29,155 bases of DNA from JBALVT01 sp047612385 (lineage in GTDB: Bacteria > Pseudomonadota > Gammaproteobacteria > Pseudomonadales > Halieaceae): the NCBI GenBank assembly GCA_047612385.1, contig JBLGAR010000054.1, positions 1 through 29,155 on the forward strand. The letters are read 5' to 3'. Shown piece after piece: positions 6,933 to 15,437 of the stretch. A program made the translations under genes and the position numbers. Numbering within the stretch: position 1 is the first letter of the stretch; each line of letters begins with the position of its first letter. The notes under the pieces are model-generated. The model worked only from the letters and a program-made list of their open reading frames with translations. It was not told the DNA's origin and searched no databases.

Positions 6933-7994
6933 CTATCTGCTCATAAATAAAAGGTCGTGACAGAGCCGTGCCCGATACGCATTGGGTGTCATACCCGTCC
7001 AAGCGCGCACAGCCTTGTTCAAATGGCTGTCGTCGACAAAGCCCAGCAACTGTGACACCTCAGACAGTGAGATTTCCGATTGCGAGAGGTATTCGTGCGC
7101 TTTCTCACAGCGGATACCATCGAGTTCTGCGCGGAACGAAGTGCCTGTTTCAGCCAACTGTCGCTGCAGCGAGCGGCGGCTCATATTCAGCTGACTGGCC
7201 ACTTTGTTTAACTCGGCGTCACCATCGTAAAGAGCCTCTAGCAAACGCATCCGAAACCCGAGCATAAAGCGCTGCTTATGGGCCAGCCTGTAAAGATAGC
7301 GCACCAAGCTTTGTTCGATCTGTTGTGGATCTTGTGCCAACCCGGACCGCCTAACCGCCGCAGATGTGTCCCTGGTGAACCAGCAGGCTGTCACTCCCTG
7401 GTCGTAAATAGCCGGTTGGTTTAGCCGCTGCATCAGGTAGTCACTCGATTCGCTGAGATCGCGGTTCAAAGAGACATGATGCAACACCGCCTGGTTGTCA
7501 AAAAAGTACGCCACGGTTTCAATAATATACATCAAGAGCGCATCGACGGGGGCTCGAGCTCTTGTCTCGCGTAGATCAACAATGACTACACCGAGCAGAT
7601 CCTCCGTCTCTTCGATCCGAACCTCGCACGCTTCGCTAATAACATGACTGAAACGTGCAATACGCTGCAGCGCTTGTTCGAGGGTATTGCTGACCCCGAT
7701 GAGCTGCGTCAGCAAATAATAGAAATTTGGAGCCAGATTACTGGCCGCCCTTATACCGAAATCCTCATCTCCCGACAGCTCAGTGGCACGGTTCCACATT
7801 TGCCCCATCAGCGTGGCGGGATAACGCTTGGCGGGCGTGGGTCTTTTCACGGCGTTCATACCAAAACCCGCGAAGAAATGGTCGACGTCATGGCCATATT
7901 CGACGAGAGTAAGAGCGATCAACAGCGCTTGATCGCTAATGGTGGAATGGGCAGAGTCGCCGTCAAGCAGCGCTCTGACACCTTGGGTAAACAT
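6933..7994 (-). CDS. AraC-family transcriptional regulator
   Basis: 353 residues with a strong ribosome site (GGAGGTGAG) before the ATG. Residues ~25-210 match the arabinose-binding-like N-terminal domain of OruR/ArgR-type AraC regulators (DFGIRAASNLAPNFYYLLTQLIGVSNTLEQAL). Residues ~265-345 are the double helix-turn-helix (VASQLNMSRRSLQRQLAETG and the LSEVSQLLGFVDDSHLNKAVRAWTGMTP signature). It is convergent with the FAD oxidoreductase and divergent from the arylsulfatase operon across a 140-bp gap, so the sulfatase/GMC operon is the likely target. Inducer unknown. Confidence 0.9.
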   Translation of the reverse strand: MFTQGVRALLDGDSAHSTISDQALLIALTLVEYGHDVDHFFAGFGMNAVKRPTPAKRYPATLMGQMWNRATELSGDEDFGIRAASNLAPNFYYLLTQLIGVSNTLEQALQRIARFSHVISEACEVRIEETEDLLGVVIVDLRETRARAPVDALLMYIIETVAYFFDNQAVLHHVSLNRDLSESSDYLMQRLNQPAIYDQGVTACWFTRDTSAAVRRSGLAQDPQQIEQSLVRYLYRLAHKQRFMLGFRMRLLEALYDGDAELNKVASQLNMSRRSLQRQLAETGTSFRAELDGIRCEKAHEYLSQSEISLSEVSQLLGFVDDSHLNKAVRAWTGMTPNAYRARLCHDLLFMSR

Positions 7995-8134
7995 ATCTCA
8001 CCTCCCCCCTGACACTCCCCGAAGGACACACTTCATAGCGCTTCGGTTTATAAGTAATTTTATTCTGGCACAGATTTACAATACAGTCACAGAGTCTTCA
8101 TCCATCCTCTGCCACACAGGTCAGGTGGCCGGGA

Positions 8135-9859
8135 GTGTGCGAAGTGCTACGCAGGCAATCGAGTTTTTTCTCACGAAGGCGTCAATTGATTCGACATCTT
8201 ATTATCACAGTTGTGTGGTGGAGTGCCTGCTCCAGCGCCCAGATTCAGGCACAGGCTATTTCCATCCAAGACCGGGCAGAGCCTGCTACTGCGGCTCCGA
8301 TAAAACCGAATTTTCTCCTCGTCATGGTGGACGATCTGGGCTACTCAGACCTCGGGGCCTTCGGCGGCGAGATAGAGACACCAACCATTGATAGCCTCGC
8401 CATGAACGGCGTACGCATGAATGCCTTTTATACGGCCCCCACCTGTTCGCCGACACGGGCGGCACTGCTCAGTGGTACTGATCCGCATCTGGCCGGCCTG
8501 GGCAATATGGCCGAATTAATGTCGGAGAATCAGCGTGGCCTTCCGGGTTACGAGGGCTACCTGAACGACCGGGTGGTCTCTGTTGCATCTCTGCTCCGCG
8601 ATGCCGGTTACTTCACTGCGATGACAGGCAAGTGGCATCTGGGCCTGGAACAATCACAAAGCCCAGCAGCCCGGGGGTTCAGTCGCTCCTTCGCGCTCCT
8701 ACATGGCGGCGCCGGACACTTCGATGACACCGGACTGCTACCCGCTACGCCTAAGGCGATCTACCGGGAGGATGGCGCACTGGCCAGTTGGCCCAGCGGG
8801 CAATATTCCAGTGATGTCTATACCAGTAAGCTGATTGACTATATGCGAGAAAATGAAGGGCCGCGTAAACCGTTTTTTGCCTACCTGGCCTTCTCGGCAG
8901 TGCACTGGCCGCTTCAAGCGCCCGACGCCCTAATTCGTCATTACCGCGGTCGCTATGACAAGGGTTGGGATGTGCTGCGCCGACAACGCATGGAAGGGTT
9001 GATTCGGACCGGTCTGCTGCCCGCGTCCTTCGATACCGCGCCTCCACCTGGCTACCTGGCCTGGGACACCCTCGATGCAGTCGAACGGGTGAGGGAAGCA
9101 CGCAAGATGGAGGTCTTTGCGGCGATGGTGCACAGTATCGATCAGAATATGCAGAGGCTGCTCGCCTACCTGGAACAAAGCGGTCAACTGGACAATACCG
9201 TCATTATATTTCTGTCGGATAACGGGGCCGAAGGAACACCGCTGGAGCACAGCCCGATGTTGGACGGTTGGATCGATAAATTCGATAACAGCCCGGAGAA
9301 TATGGGCAGCGCGGATTCCTACATATTTTACGGCCCCAGTTGGGCGCACGCCACCACGGCGCCGGGGAAACACTACAAGAGCCATGTATTTGAAGGGGGT
9401 ATTCATGTGCCAGCATTCATCTGGCGCAAGGGAATGACCGAAACTGGCGCAATCGCTAGCGCCCCTGCAACCGTGATGGACATTTCACCTACATTTTTGG
9501 AACTGGCTGGTGTTACATACCCCGAACGCTATCGAGGACGGCTCGTAGAAAAATTGCGTGGCGCGAGCCTGGTTCCGTTGATGATAGAGCCGACATCGCT
9601 CGTACACGGGAAAGATGACGTCTTCGCAGTAGAATTATTCGGACGCAGGGCGATACGCCAAGGCAAATGGAAGCTGTGCCTGACGCCGCCGCCCTTTGGC
9701 AAGGGCGACTGGGAGCTTTATGATATAGAGCAGGACCTCGGGGAGACCCGAGATTTGGCCGCTAGCCATCCGGACGTGGTTGAGCGACTGAAGACAGAAT
9801 GGCAACAGTATGCCGAGGACGTCGGTGTGATTCTGCCCGTGGGACCCTCGGGATATTAA
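8135..9859 (+). CDS. Exported arylsulfatase (type I, formylglycine-dependent)
   Basis: 574 residues from a GTG at 8135. An N-terminal basic stretch (SRRRQLIRH) and hydrophobic run ending near SSAQIQAQA look like a Sec signal peptide; the exact start is uncertain. The sulfatase fold begins with PNFLLVMVDDLGYSD (metal ligands Asp66/Asp67). The activation motif CSPTR (Cys104-Arg108) is complete, so Cys104 can be converted to formylglycine. The later IIFLSDNGAEG and HVFEGGIHVPAF segments are also typical. It hydrolyses sulfate esters in the periplasm. No maturase (FGE or anSME) gene is in the window. It is followed after 26 bp by the Tat small subunit and the GMC dehydrogenase, suggesting desulfation then oxidation of one substrate. 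Confidence 0.9.
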   Translation: MCEVLRRQSSFFSRRRQLIRHLIITVVWWSACSSAQIQAQAISIQDRAEPATAAPIKPNFLLVMVDDLGYSDLGAFGGEIETPTIDSLAMNGVRMNAFYTAPTCSPTRAALLSGTDPHLAGLGNMAELMSENQRGLPGYEGYLNDRVVSVASLLRDAGYFTAMTGKWHLGLEQSQSPAARGFSRSFALLHGGAGHFDDTGLLPATPKAIYREDGALASWPSGQYSSDVYTSKLIDYMRENEGPRKPFFAYLAFSAVHWPLQAPDALIRHYRGRYDKGWDVLRRQRMEGLIRTGLLPASFDTAPPPGYLAWDTLDAVERVREARKMEVFAAMVHSIDQNMQRLLAYLEQSGQLDNTVIIFLSDNGAEGTPLEHSPMLDGWIDKFDNSPENMGSADSYIFYGPSWAHATTAPGKHYKSHVFEGGIHVPAFIWRKGMTETGAIASAPATVMDISPTFLELAGVTYPERYRGRLVEKLRGASLVPLMIEPTSLVHGKDDVFAVELFGRRAIRQGKWKLCLTPPPFGKGDWELYDIEQDLGETRDLAASHPDVVERLKTEWQQYAEDVGVILPVGPSGY

Positions 9860-9885
9860 ATGAACAGTAAGTTGGAGAACAGCGT

Positions 9886-10458
9886 ATGACAATGGATCGA
9901 CGAGGTTTTGTAAAACGCGCCATTGGAGGTGCCACCCTGCAACTGGCTTTCGAATTCAGTGGCGGAGTATTCCTGCTGACACCCAAGCAGGCCAGAGCTC
10001 AAGAGGTCACTCTGGGCCAGTTATCTACCGGGGAAGCTGCAGTGCTAGAACACCTGGCAGAAGGTCTGGTGCCTGAAGCGGTTGAGTCCGGTGTTATTCA
10101 CTTCATTGATCATCAACTGGGCGCGAGTCCGGACGATTGCATGCTGATCGCGAAGTATTTTCAGGTTAAACCTCCCTACCAGCAGTTTTATCTCAACGGT
10201 ATAAAGGCTTGTGAATCTCTGGCGAATCGTCGCTTCAAGACCAACGTCGTCGATCTCTCTCCAGAACAGTTGGTTGAGTTTCTACAAGTTATTGGCAATC
10301 CGAAGACGCCACCGGAGTCTGACTACCCACTGTCGTTGTTTTACCTGTGCCTGCGCTCCGACGCGGTGGACGTGGTCTATGGCACCCCGGAAGGCTTCAA
10401 AAAACTCAACGTACCGTATATGGCACATATCATGCCACCGGAGGAATGGAATGCCTAA
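9886..10458 (+). CDS. Gluconate 2-dehydrogenase subunit 3-like Tat protein
   Basis: 190 residues with a twin-arginine signal (MDRRGFVKRAIGGATLQLAF, then QARAQE) and a small helical domain of the gluconate 2-dehydrogenase subunit 3 type (LSTGEAAVLEHLAEGLVPE ... SDYPLSLFYLCLRSDAVDVVYGTPEGF). Such subunits accompany membrane-bound GMC dehydrogenases and carry the large subunit through the Tat pore. GGAG sits 8 nt before the ATG. Its last 8 bases overlap the start of the GMC gene, so the two are co-translated. The large subunit has no signal of its own, which fits a hitchhiker export role for this protein. Confidence 0.85.
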   Translation: MTMDRRGFVKRAIGGATLQLAFEFSGGVFLLTPKQARAQEVTLGQLSTGEAAVLEHLAEGLVPEAVESGVIHFIDHQLGASPDDCMLIAKYFQVKPPYQQFYLNGIKACESLANRRFKTNVVDLSPEQLVEFLQVIGNPKTPPESDYPLSLFYLCLRSDAVDVVYGTPEGFKKLNVPYMAHIMPPEEWNA

Positions 10459-12028
10459 AACAATGGAAAAAGTGGATGTTGTGATCGTCGGCTCAGGCGC
10501 TGCCGGCAGTGTTTACGCGGCTGTATTGGCCGAGGCGGGGAAGAGCGTACTGGTACTGGAACGGGGGGCCGAGCGCAAGCTGAGCGACCTTTACAGTTCG
10601 CAGATTTGGGCACGGCGACTCAAGTGGGGCTCGCCCCATGTAATAGAGGATGGGCCGGACAGCATCTGGTATAACTTCAACGCGGGCCACGGTTTTGGCG
10701 GATCCGCTATACATCATTACGCGGTGTGGCCGCGCTATCATCCAGAAGACCTGCGCATGCACAGCCAGTACGGCCGCTCGATGGACTGGCCCTACGATTA
10801 CGATACCTTGCGGCCTTTTTACGATCAGGTTCAAGAAGACGTTGGGATGTCGGGGGATGCGAAAAAGGAAATCTGGCGACCACCGGGTAAGCCCTATGAG
10901 ATGCCCCCGGTTCTGGTGAGTAAGCACGGAGAAGTAATTTCCCGAGGGTTTACCAAGTTAGGCATGCACACCGCTCCCATTCCCATGGCGATATTGACAG
11001 AGCCCTACAACGGCAGGCCCGCCTGTATCTGGGACGGTTGGTGCGATGCCGGCTGCCCCACCGGCGCACTCGCCAATCCATTGGTGGTCTATATGCCAAG
11101 GGCACAAAAGGCCAACGCCCGGCTTCAGGGCCGGGCCCATGTCACACGAGTATTAACTGACAAAAAAGGAAAGAGAGCGACGGGCGTCGAGTACTTCACC
11201 TCTGATGGGGAGCGTGTTTTCCAGCCTGCCGATGCTGTGGTGCTGGCCGCTTTTACCGTAGAGAATTCCAGGATTTTGCTCAACTCCTCCAGTGCCAGCC
11301 ACCCCGAAGGCCTCGCTAACGGTAGCGGCACTTTGGGCCGCTATCTGATGTCGCATCCCGCTGTGTCGGTTTTTGGAATGTTTGAAGAAGACATGCAGAA
11401 TTACCTCGGCACGACTGGCGGACAGTTGCTATCCCAACATGCTTTCGGAAAAACGGGCAACCCAGGGGACGCCTTTGGCAGCCGGCAGTGGGAGATCGGC
11501 CTGGCGGTTAAACCTAATGACATGCTCGGAATCGCGATGACACGCCCGGAAATATTCGGTGCTGCGCTGCACGAGTTTATGAAAGAGGGAGCACGCTCTC
11601 TTGGCTCTATGGTGGGGGTGTGCGAAGAGCAGCCAATGGCGGAAAACCGTATTTCGCAGGCGACAGAGAGAGATCGCTTTGGTATGCCACTGGCGCGGGT
11701 GACCTATCGAGTGAGCGATGATGGTCGCAAACTGTGGCACAACGCCGCTAAGGAAGGTGTCGAGATATTTAAGGCAGCCGGAGCCCGGGAAGCCTGGCAT
11801 GGGCCGCAGGCTGGGCAGCACATCATGGGCGGCACAATCATGGGTACCGATGCCACTAAGTCTGTAACCAATGGTGAGGCGCAAACACACGACGTGGAGA
11901 ACCTCTTCATCGGTGGCCCCAGCGTATTCCCAACCAGTTCCGCAGTGAATTCAACTTTTACCGCTCATGCGGTTGCGATGAAATCGGCGCAATTTATGGC
12001 GCGAAATTGGGGGCAAATCATCGCCTAG
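10451..12028 (+). CDS. GMC-family FAD dehydrogenase, large subunit
   Basis: 525 residues from the ATG at 10451 (GAGG 6 nt upstream). The open frame extends further upstream to 10211 but there overlaps the small-subunit gene in another frame. The FAD site is VDVVIVGSGAAGS (residues 8-20). The middle contains CIWDGWCDAGCPTGA, a cysteine-rich segment seen in gluconate/sorbitol-type dehydrogenases. The C-terminus has the GMC catalytic region HIMGGTIMGTD and the LFIGGPSVFPTSSAVNSTFT FAD/catalytic segment. It oxidises an alcohol or sugar carbon, probably in the periplasm after export with the small subunit. The cytochrome c subunit found in three-part enzymes is not encoded downstream, so the electron acceptor is unknown. 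Confidence 0.88.
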   Translation: MPKTMEKVDVVIVGSGAAGSVYAAVLAEAGKSVLVLERGAERKLSDLYSSQIWARRLKWGSPHVIEDGPDSIWYNFNAGHGFGGSAIHHYAVWPRYHPEDLRMHSQYGRSMDWPYDYDTLRPFYDQVQEDVGMSGDAKKEIWRPPGKPYEMPPVLVSKHGEVISRGFTKLGMHTAPIPMAILTEPYNGRPACIWDGWCDAGCPTGALANPLVVYMPRAQKANARLQGRAHVTRVLTDKKGKRATGVEYFTSDGERVFQPADAVVLAAFTVENSRILLNSSSASHPEGLANGSGTLGRYLMSHPAVSVFGMFEEDMQNYLGTTGGQLLSQHAFGKTGNPGDAFGSRQWEIGLAVKPNDMLGIAMTRPEIFGAALHEFMKEGARSLGSMVGVCEEQPMAENRISQATERDRFGMPLARVTYRVSDDGRKLWHNAAKEGVEIFKAAGAREAWHGPQAGQHIMGGTIMGTDATKSVTNGEAQTHDVENLFIGGPSVFPTSSAVNSTFTAHAVAMKSAQFMARNWGQIIA

Positions 12029-12198
12029 CATTTACCCACAGACCATCCGATGATCGGTTACCACGGTACGGCTACCGCATTACACTACTGGCTCAATGTG
12101 ACCAGCGTGTCTTCAATAACGATGGCAAAGGATGGCGTAGCCTGGTGGCGCCAAGCATAGCCGAAAACTACTAGAGTGTTAAAAAATAGCGACTGATG

Positions 12199-13740
12199 CT
12201 AAATTATTTTTGAATCTTTATTGCCCCAATAGCGATCTCGCAATAGCCGCTTATACAGTTTACCGGTGGGGTGGCGAGGCAGCTCCGGGTCAAAATCTAT
12301 TGACCTAGGGCATTTTATTTTGGTGAGCTCTTGCTGGCAAAACGCCAGTAGTTCGGCTTCAAATTCAGGCCCAACATCGGCCCAGTCCATTGGCTGCACC
12401 ACGCCTTTAACTTCTTCACCAAAATCTTCATTAGGCACGCCGAACACTGCAACATCCGCCACTTTCGGGTGCATAATCAAGCGATTTTCTGCCTCCTGAG
12501 GGTATATATTCACACCCCCAGAAATGATCATAAATGCCTTGCGATCGGTTAGATAAAGAAATCCCTCCGCATCCACCCGGCCCACATCACCTAAGGTTGT
12601 CCAGCCCTTTGTATGCATCGACTCTTTTGTCTTCTCAGGGTCATTGTGGTATGCAAAAACTGGTCCGTCCGCGAAGTAGATAGTACCTGCTTCACCGGCT
12701 GCGACCTCTTCGCCATTATCGTCACAGATGTGAACGACGCCCAGTATCGCCCTGCCAACACTGCCCCGGTGAGCCAGCCACTCCTGTGAATTAATGGCGC
12801 ACAAACCATTACCTTCCGACCCCGCATAATATTCATGTATTACCGGCCCCCACCAATCAATCATCTGTTCTTTGATTTGTATCGGACAAGGCGCTGCAGC
12901 GTGGATGGCGACTTTCAACGACGACGTGTCGTATTTTTTTCTCACTGTCTCCGGCAATTTCAACATTTTTACAAACATTGTCGGGACCCACTGGCTATGG
13001 GTTATCCGATGCTTCTGAATAAGGCTAAGGGCATGCTCCTCATTAAATTCTTCCATAATCACACTAGTGCCACCAAACAATAGCGTTGCCATGTTGAAGC
13101 GCAGCGGCGCCGCATGATAAAGCGGCGCAGGCGAGAGATACACCATGTCATCGCTAAAGCTATACAAAGCCTTGGTTAGCGCACCAGTGCCAATTTCTTC
13201 GCCCACCTTGCTTCCTGGCAATGCTATTTTGACGCCCTTCGGTTTTCCCGTGGTGCCCGACGAGTAAAGCATATCCGCGCCGGCTTCTTCATCGGCGATG
13301 GTCGCTACGGGCATCGCATCACGAGCATCTTCATAACTGTCATAACCTTGAACAACACCGCCAACCATTAAGCAACGTTCAACCTTAGGCATAGACCCCA
13401 GCAGCTGTACTGCAACGCCGGCCTTTGACAGCGAAGAAATAAATAATCGAGCCCCGCAATCATTAACGATATACGCTGCTTCAGATGCTGTTAGCCGAGA
13501 ACTAATCGCCGTGTAAAAAAGCCCGGAACGCGAGGCAGCAACACAAATTTCCAGGAAGCGTGCATTATTCTCCATATAGAAAGCGATGTGGTCGCCCACC
13601 TGAAGCCCTAAGAAGCGAAAGAGTTGTGACGTTTGACGGGAGCGATCATTCAATTGCTCGTAGCTGACAACATCCCCGCTCGCTGCCATAATATAAGCCG
13701 CTTGGTCGGGCTGTTGTAGTGCGAGGTCACCGATGTACAT
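12199..13740 (-). CDS. AMP-forming acyl-CoA synthetase / ligase
   Basis: 513 residues, standard for class I adenylate-forming enzymes. Motifs in order: the phosphate-binding loop YSSGTTGKPKGV (159-170), YYAGSEG (A5 region), the TLGDVGRVDAEGFLYLTDRK hinge segment, and the catalytic lysine motif PRHPTGKLYKR near the C-terminus. It activates a carboxylic acid with ATP and CoA in the cytosol. No ribosome site stronger than GGTGATG is seen upstream. It follows the carotenoid-oxygenase-family gene on the same strand after 53 bp. The pair would suit cleavage of an aryl- or isoprenoid-alkene followed by CoA activation of the product acid. Acid specificity cannot be read. Confidence 0.9.
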   Translation of the reverse strand: MYIGDLALQQPDQAAYIMAASGDVVSYEQLNDRSRQTSQLFRFLGLQVGDHIAFYMENNARFLEICVAASRSGLFYTAISSRLTASEAAYIVNDCGARLFISSLSKAGVAVQLLGSMPKVERCLMVGGVVQGYDSYEDARDAMPVATIADEEAGADMLYSSGTTGKPKGVKIALPGSKVGEEIGTGALTKALYSFSDDMVYLSPAPLYHAAPLRFNMATLLFGGTSVIMEEFNEEHALSLIQKHRITHSQWVPTMFVKMLKLPETVRKKYDTSSLKVAIHAAAPCPIQIKEQMIDWWGPVIHEYYAGSEGNGLCAINSQEWLAHRGSVGRAILGVVHICDDNGEEVAAGEAGTIYFADGPVFAYHNDPEKTKESMHTKGWTTLGDVGRVDAEGFLYLTDRKAFMIISGGVNIYPQEAENRLIMHPKVADVAVFGVPNEDFGEEVKGVVQPMDWADVGPEFEAELLAFCQQELTKIKCPRSIDFDPELPRHPTGKLYKRLLRDRYWGNKDSKII

Positions 13741-13793
13741 TTTGCATCACCAAATTTTTCAGATTAATGGGGACAGATTTAATTTCCACTACG

Positions 13794-15206
13794 CTAGCCG
13801 GCTGCTACCCACCCCGCGTGGAAACCATAAGGCACGCGAAAAGGCATAATAATGGTTGCCACTGGGCCCGCCGCTACGTCCTGGGCATCGATGATCAAAC
13901 ACTCACTGCGATCCATCTTCTCATCGTGCACAAAGCTCACTAGGTAACCATCATCTTCTGCTTTAGCGCCCACACGCGGTGCAAACACCGCTTCACCGCC
14001 GTAGCGGTTGGCGCCGTAGGTATAAGTGGTTTCGCTCGCAGACTCATTGTCATACTTCATCACACCGTCAAAGGTGAAGGCCCGTGTTGGGTTGAACAAT
14101 GCAGCATAGACGTAACGCGTCTGGTGGCAGGTATAGCAGTCATTAATCCGCGTAAAGTCACAATGCAGCTCGCTTAACGCACCCTCGGTGATTGCGCCGG
14201 TCTTTAGGTTGATGCGCCATTGGTAAAGCTGGCCCTGAGTTTCAGAGAGCTGATCGCCGGCACCGGTGCCTGCGCCGGCTATATCGGCAGTTTTCGATCG
14301 AGAGGCCTGCAGTACAACCTCCTCACCTTCATCCCAGGCATTGGCCGTATGCACTACAACCCCGGTCTTTACCTCAAACCAACGCACATCAGCATCGTTA
14401 CCAAAGCGCGGCATGACACCAATACGTGATCCATGCTCTTCTTCAAAATCCAACGCTGAACCGCCGGCCATCGCCCTTTCAATATCCAGGGTAATGGGAA
14501 AGTCGAGAAACAGGGAGTATTTCTCAGACGCTGCAAAGTCATGCATAAACACCGGCTTTTCGATGGTGACCGGTGTGCTATGAACTAACTCCCCATCACT
14601 GTTGATCACCGAATAACTTACAAAGGGCGCTTGGAACGAGTAACCGAAGGTCATCATATCCCCGGTCTTTAGATCAACCTTGGGATGCGCGGTAAACGGG
14701 TGGGTTAGCTTTCCACTAAAATCGGTTTCGCCCTCCGTCTCAAGGCCAGGCAGCTTAATCACTGTGGGCCGCGACGGCTCATGCAGCGCATAGAGCGTGT
14801 TGTTGTGATAGGCGAATGCGGTGTTGGCCAGGTTCTTATCACTCGGCGCTCCGGGGGGCACGCGTGACGGCGTGGGATCCATCATAGAGTTCATGCCTTT
14901 ATAGACCCAATCACCACGTTCCTGCTCAAGCTTATAACCGTCGGTTTGAACAAAGCGATTGCGGTAGCTCGCAACCCCCTCTGCAAACTCAATCGCGTGA
15001 ATCATGCCATCGCCATCAAAGGTGTGATACGCCTCCTCGCTAAAAATGTGGGCAGGATTAGGACCAACCCGCAGAAAATGTCCCGCTAGGTCTTTGGGGA
15101 TAATGCCTTTGACCTGCATATCTTGAGCATCTCGCTCTTGCGCCACCGGGCTAAAGTTGCCATCAAGGAAAAAGTTTATCGTCTCGGTTGATTGTGCTTG
15201 GGCCAT
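13794..15206 (-). CDS. Carotenoid / lignostilbene cleavage oxygenase family enzyme
   Basis: 470 residues, typical of bacterial RPE65-type oxygenases. These are seven-bladed propellers with a non-haem Fe(II) held by four histidines; the likely ligands are His174 (FTAHPK), His222 (FMHDFA), His286 (VVHTANAW) and His463 (GFHAGW), all present. Second-sphere glutamate candidates include Glu143 and Glu405. The FLRVGPNP and HTFDGDGMIHAI openings are classic. It cleaves a C=C bond with O2, in carotenoids, apocarotenoids or stilbenes. The ATG at 15206 has GGAG 7 nt upstream. No signal peptide. Probably co-transcribed with the following acyl-CoA synthetase. Substrate unresolved. Confidence 0.9.
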   Translation of the reverse strand: MAQAQSTETINFFLDGNFSPVAQERDAQDMQVKGIIPKDLAGHFLRVGPNPAHIFSEEAYHTFDGDGMIHAIEFAEGVASYRNRFVQTDGYKLEQERGDWVYKGMNSMMDPTPSRVPPGAPSDKNLANTAFAYHNNTLYALHEPSRPTVIKLPGLETEGETDFSGKLTHPFTAHPKVDLKTGDMMTFGYSFQAPFVSYSVINSDGELVHSTPVTIEKPVFMHDFAASEKYSLFLDFPITLDIERAMAGGSALDFEEEHGSRIGVMPRFGNDADVRWFEVKTGVVVHTANAWDEGEEVVLQASRSKTADIAGAGTGAGDQLSETQGQLYQWRINLKTGAITEGALSELHCDFTRINDCYTCHQTRYVYAALFNPTRAFTFDGVMKYDNESASETTYTYGANRYGGEAVFAPRVGAKAEDDGYLVSFVHDEKMDRSECLIIDAQDVAAGPVATIIMPFRVPYGFHAGWVAAG

Positions 15207-15437
15207 GGTGATGCTCCGCGTTGTTATTGCTGTGGCTAAGTGAAATTGTTACTCCGTTTGCATCAAATTACTATGAAGAGCCTGCCCCTTGCAATAACTT
15301 GTCGTCGTTGCGGCGTCAGTCACGGAGTGGTGTTCAATGACGATCGGCTAAAAACCGTGACAGACGTTGAACAAAGTACCCAAGAGCGTGTCCAACAAAC
15401 TCGAATTGCTGTCTCTTTAAAAACTCAGGTACACCCG

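Noticed and set aside
12050..12160. Small plus-strand frame (about 36 codons) after the GMC gene, considered as a missing cytochrome subunit
   Set aside because: No CxxCH motif, no signal peptide and no ribosome site; probably non-coding.
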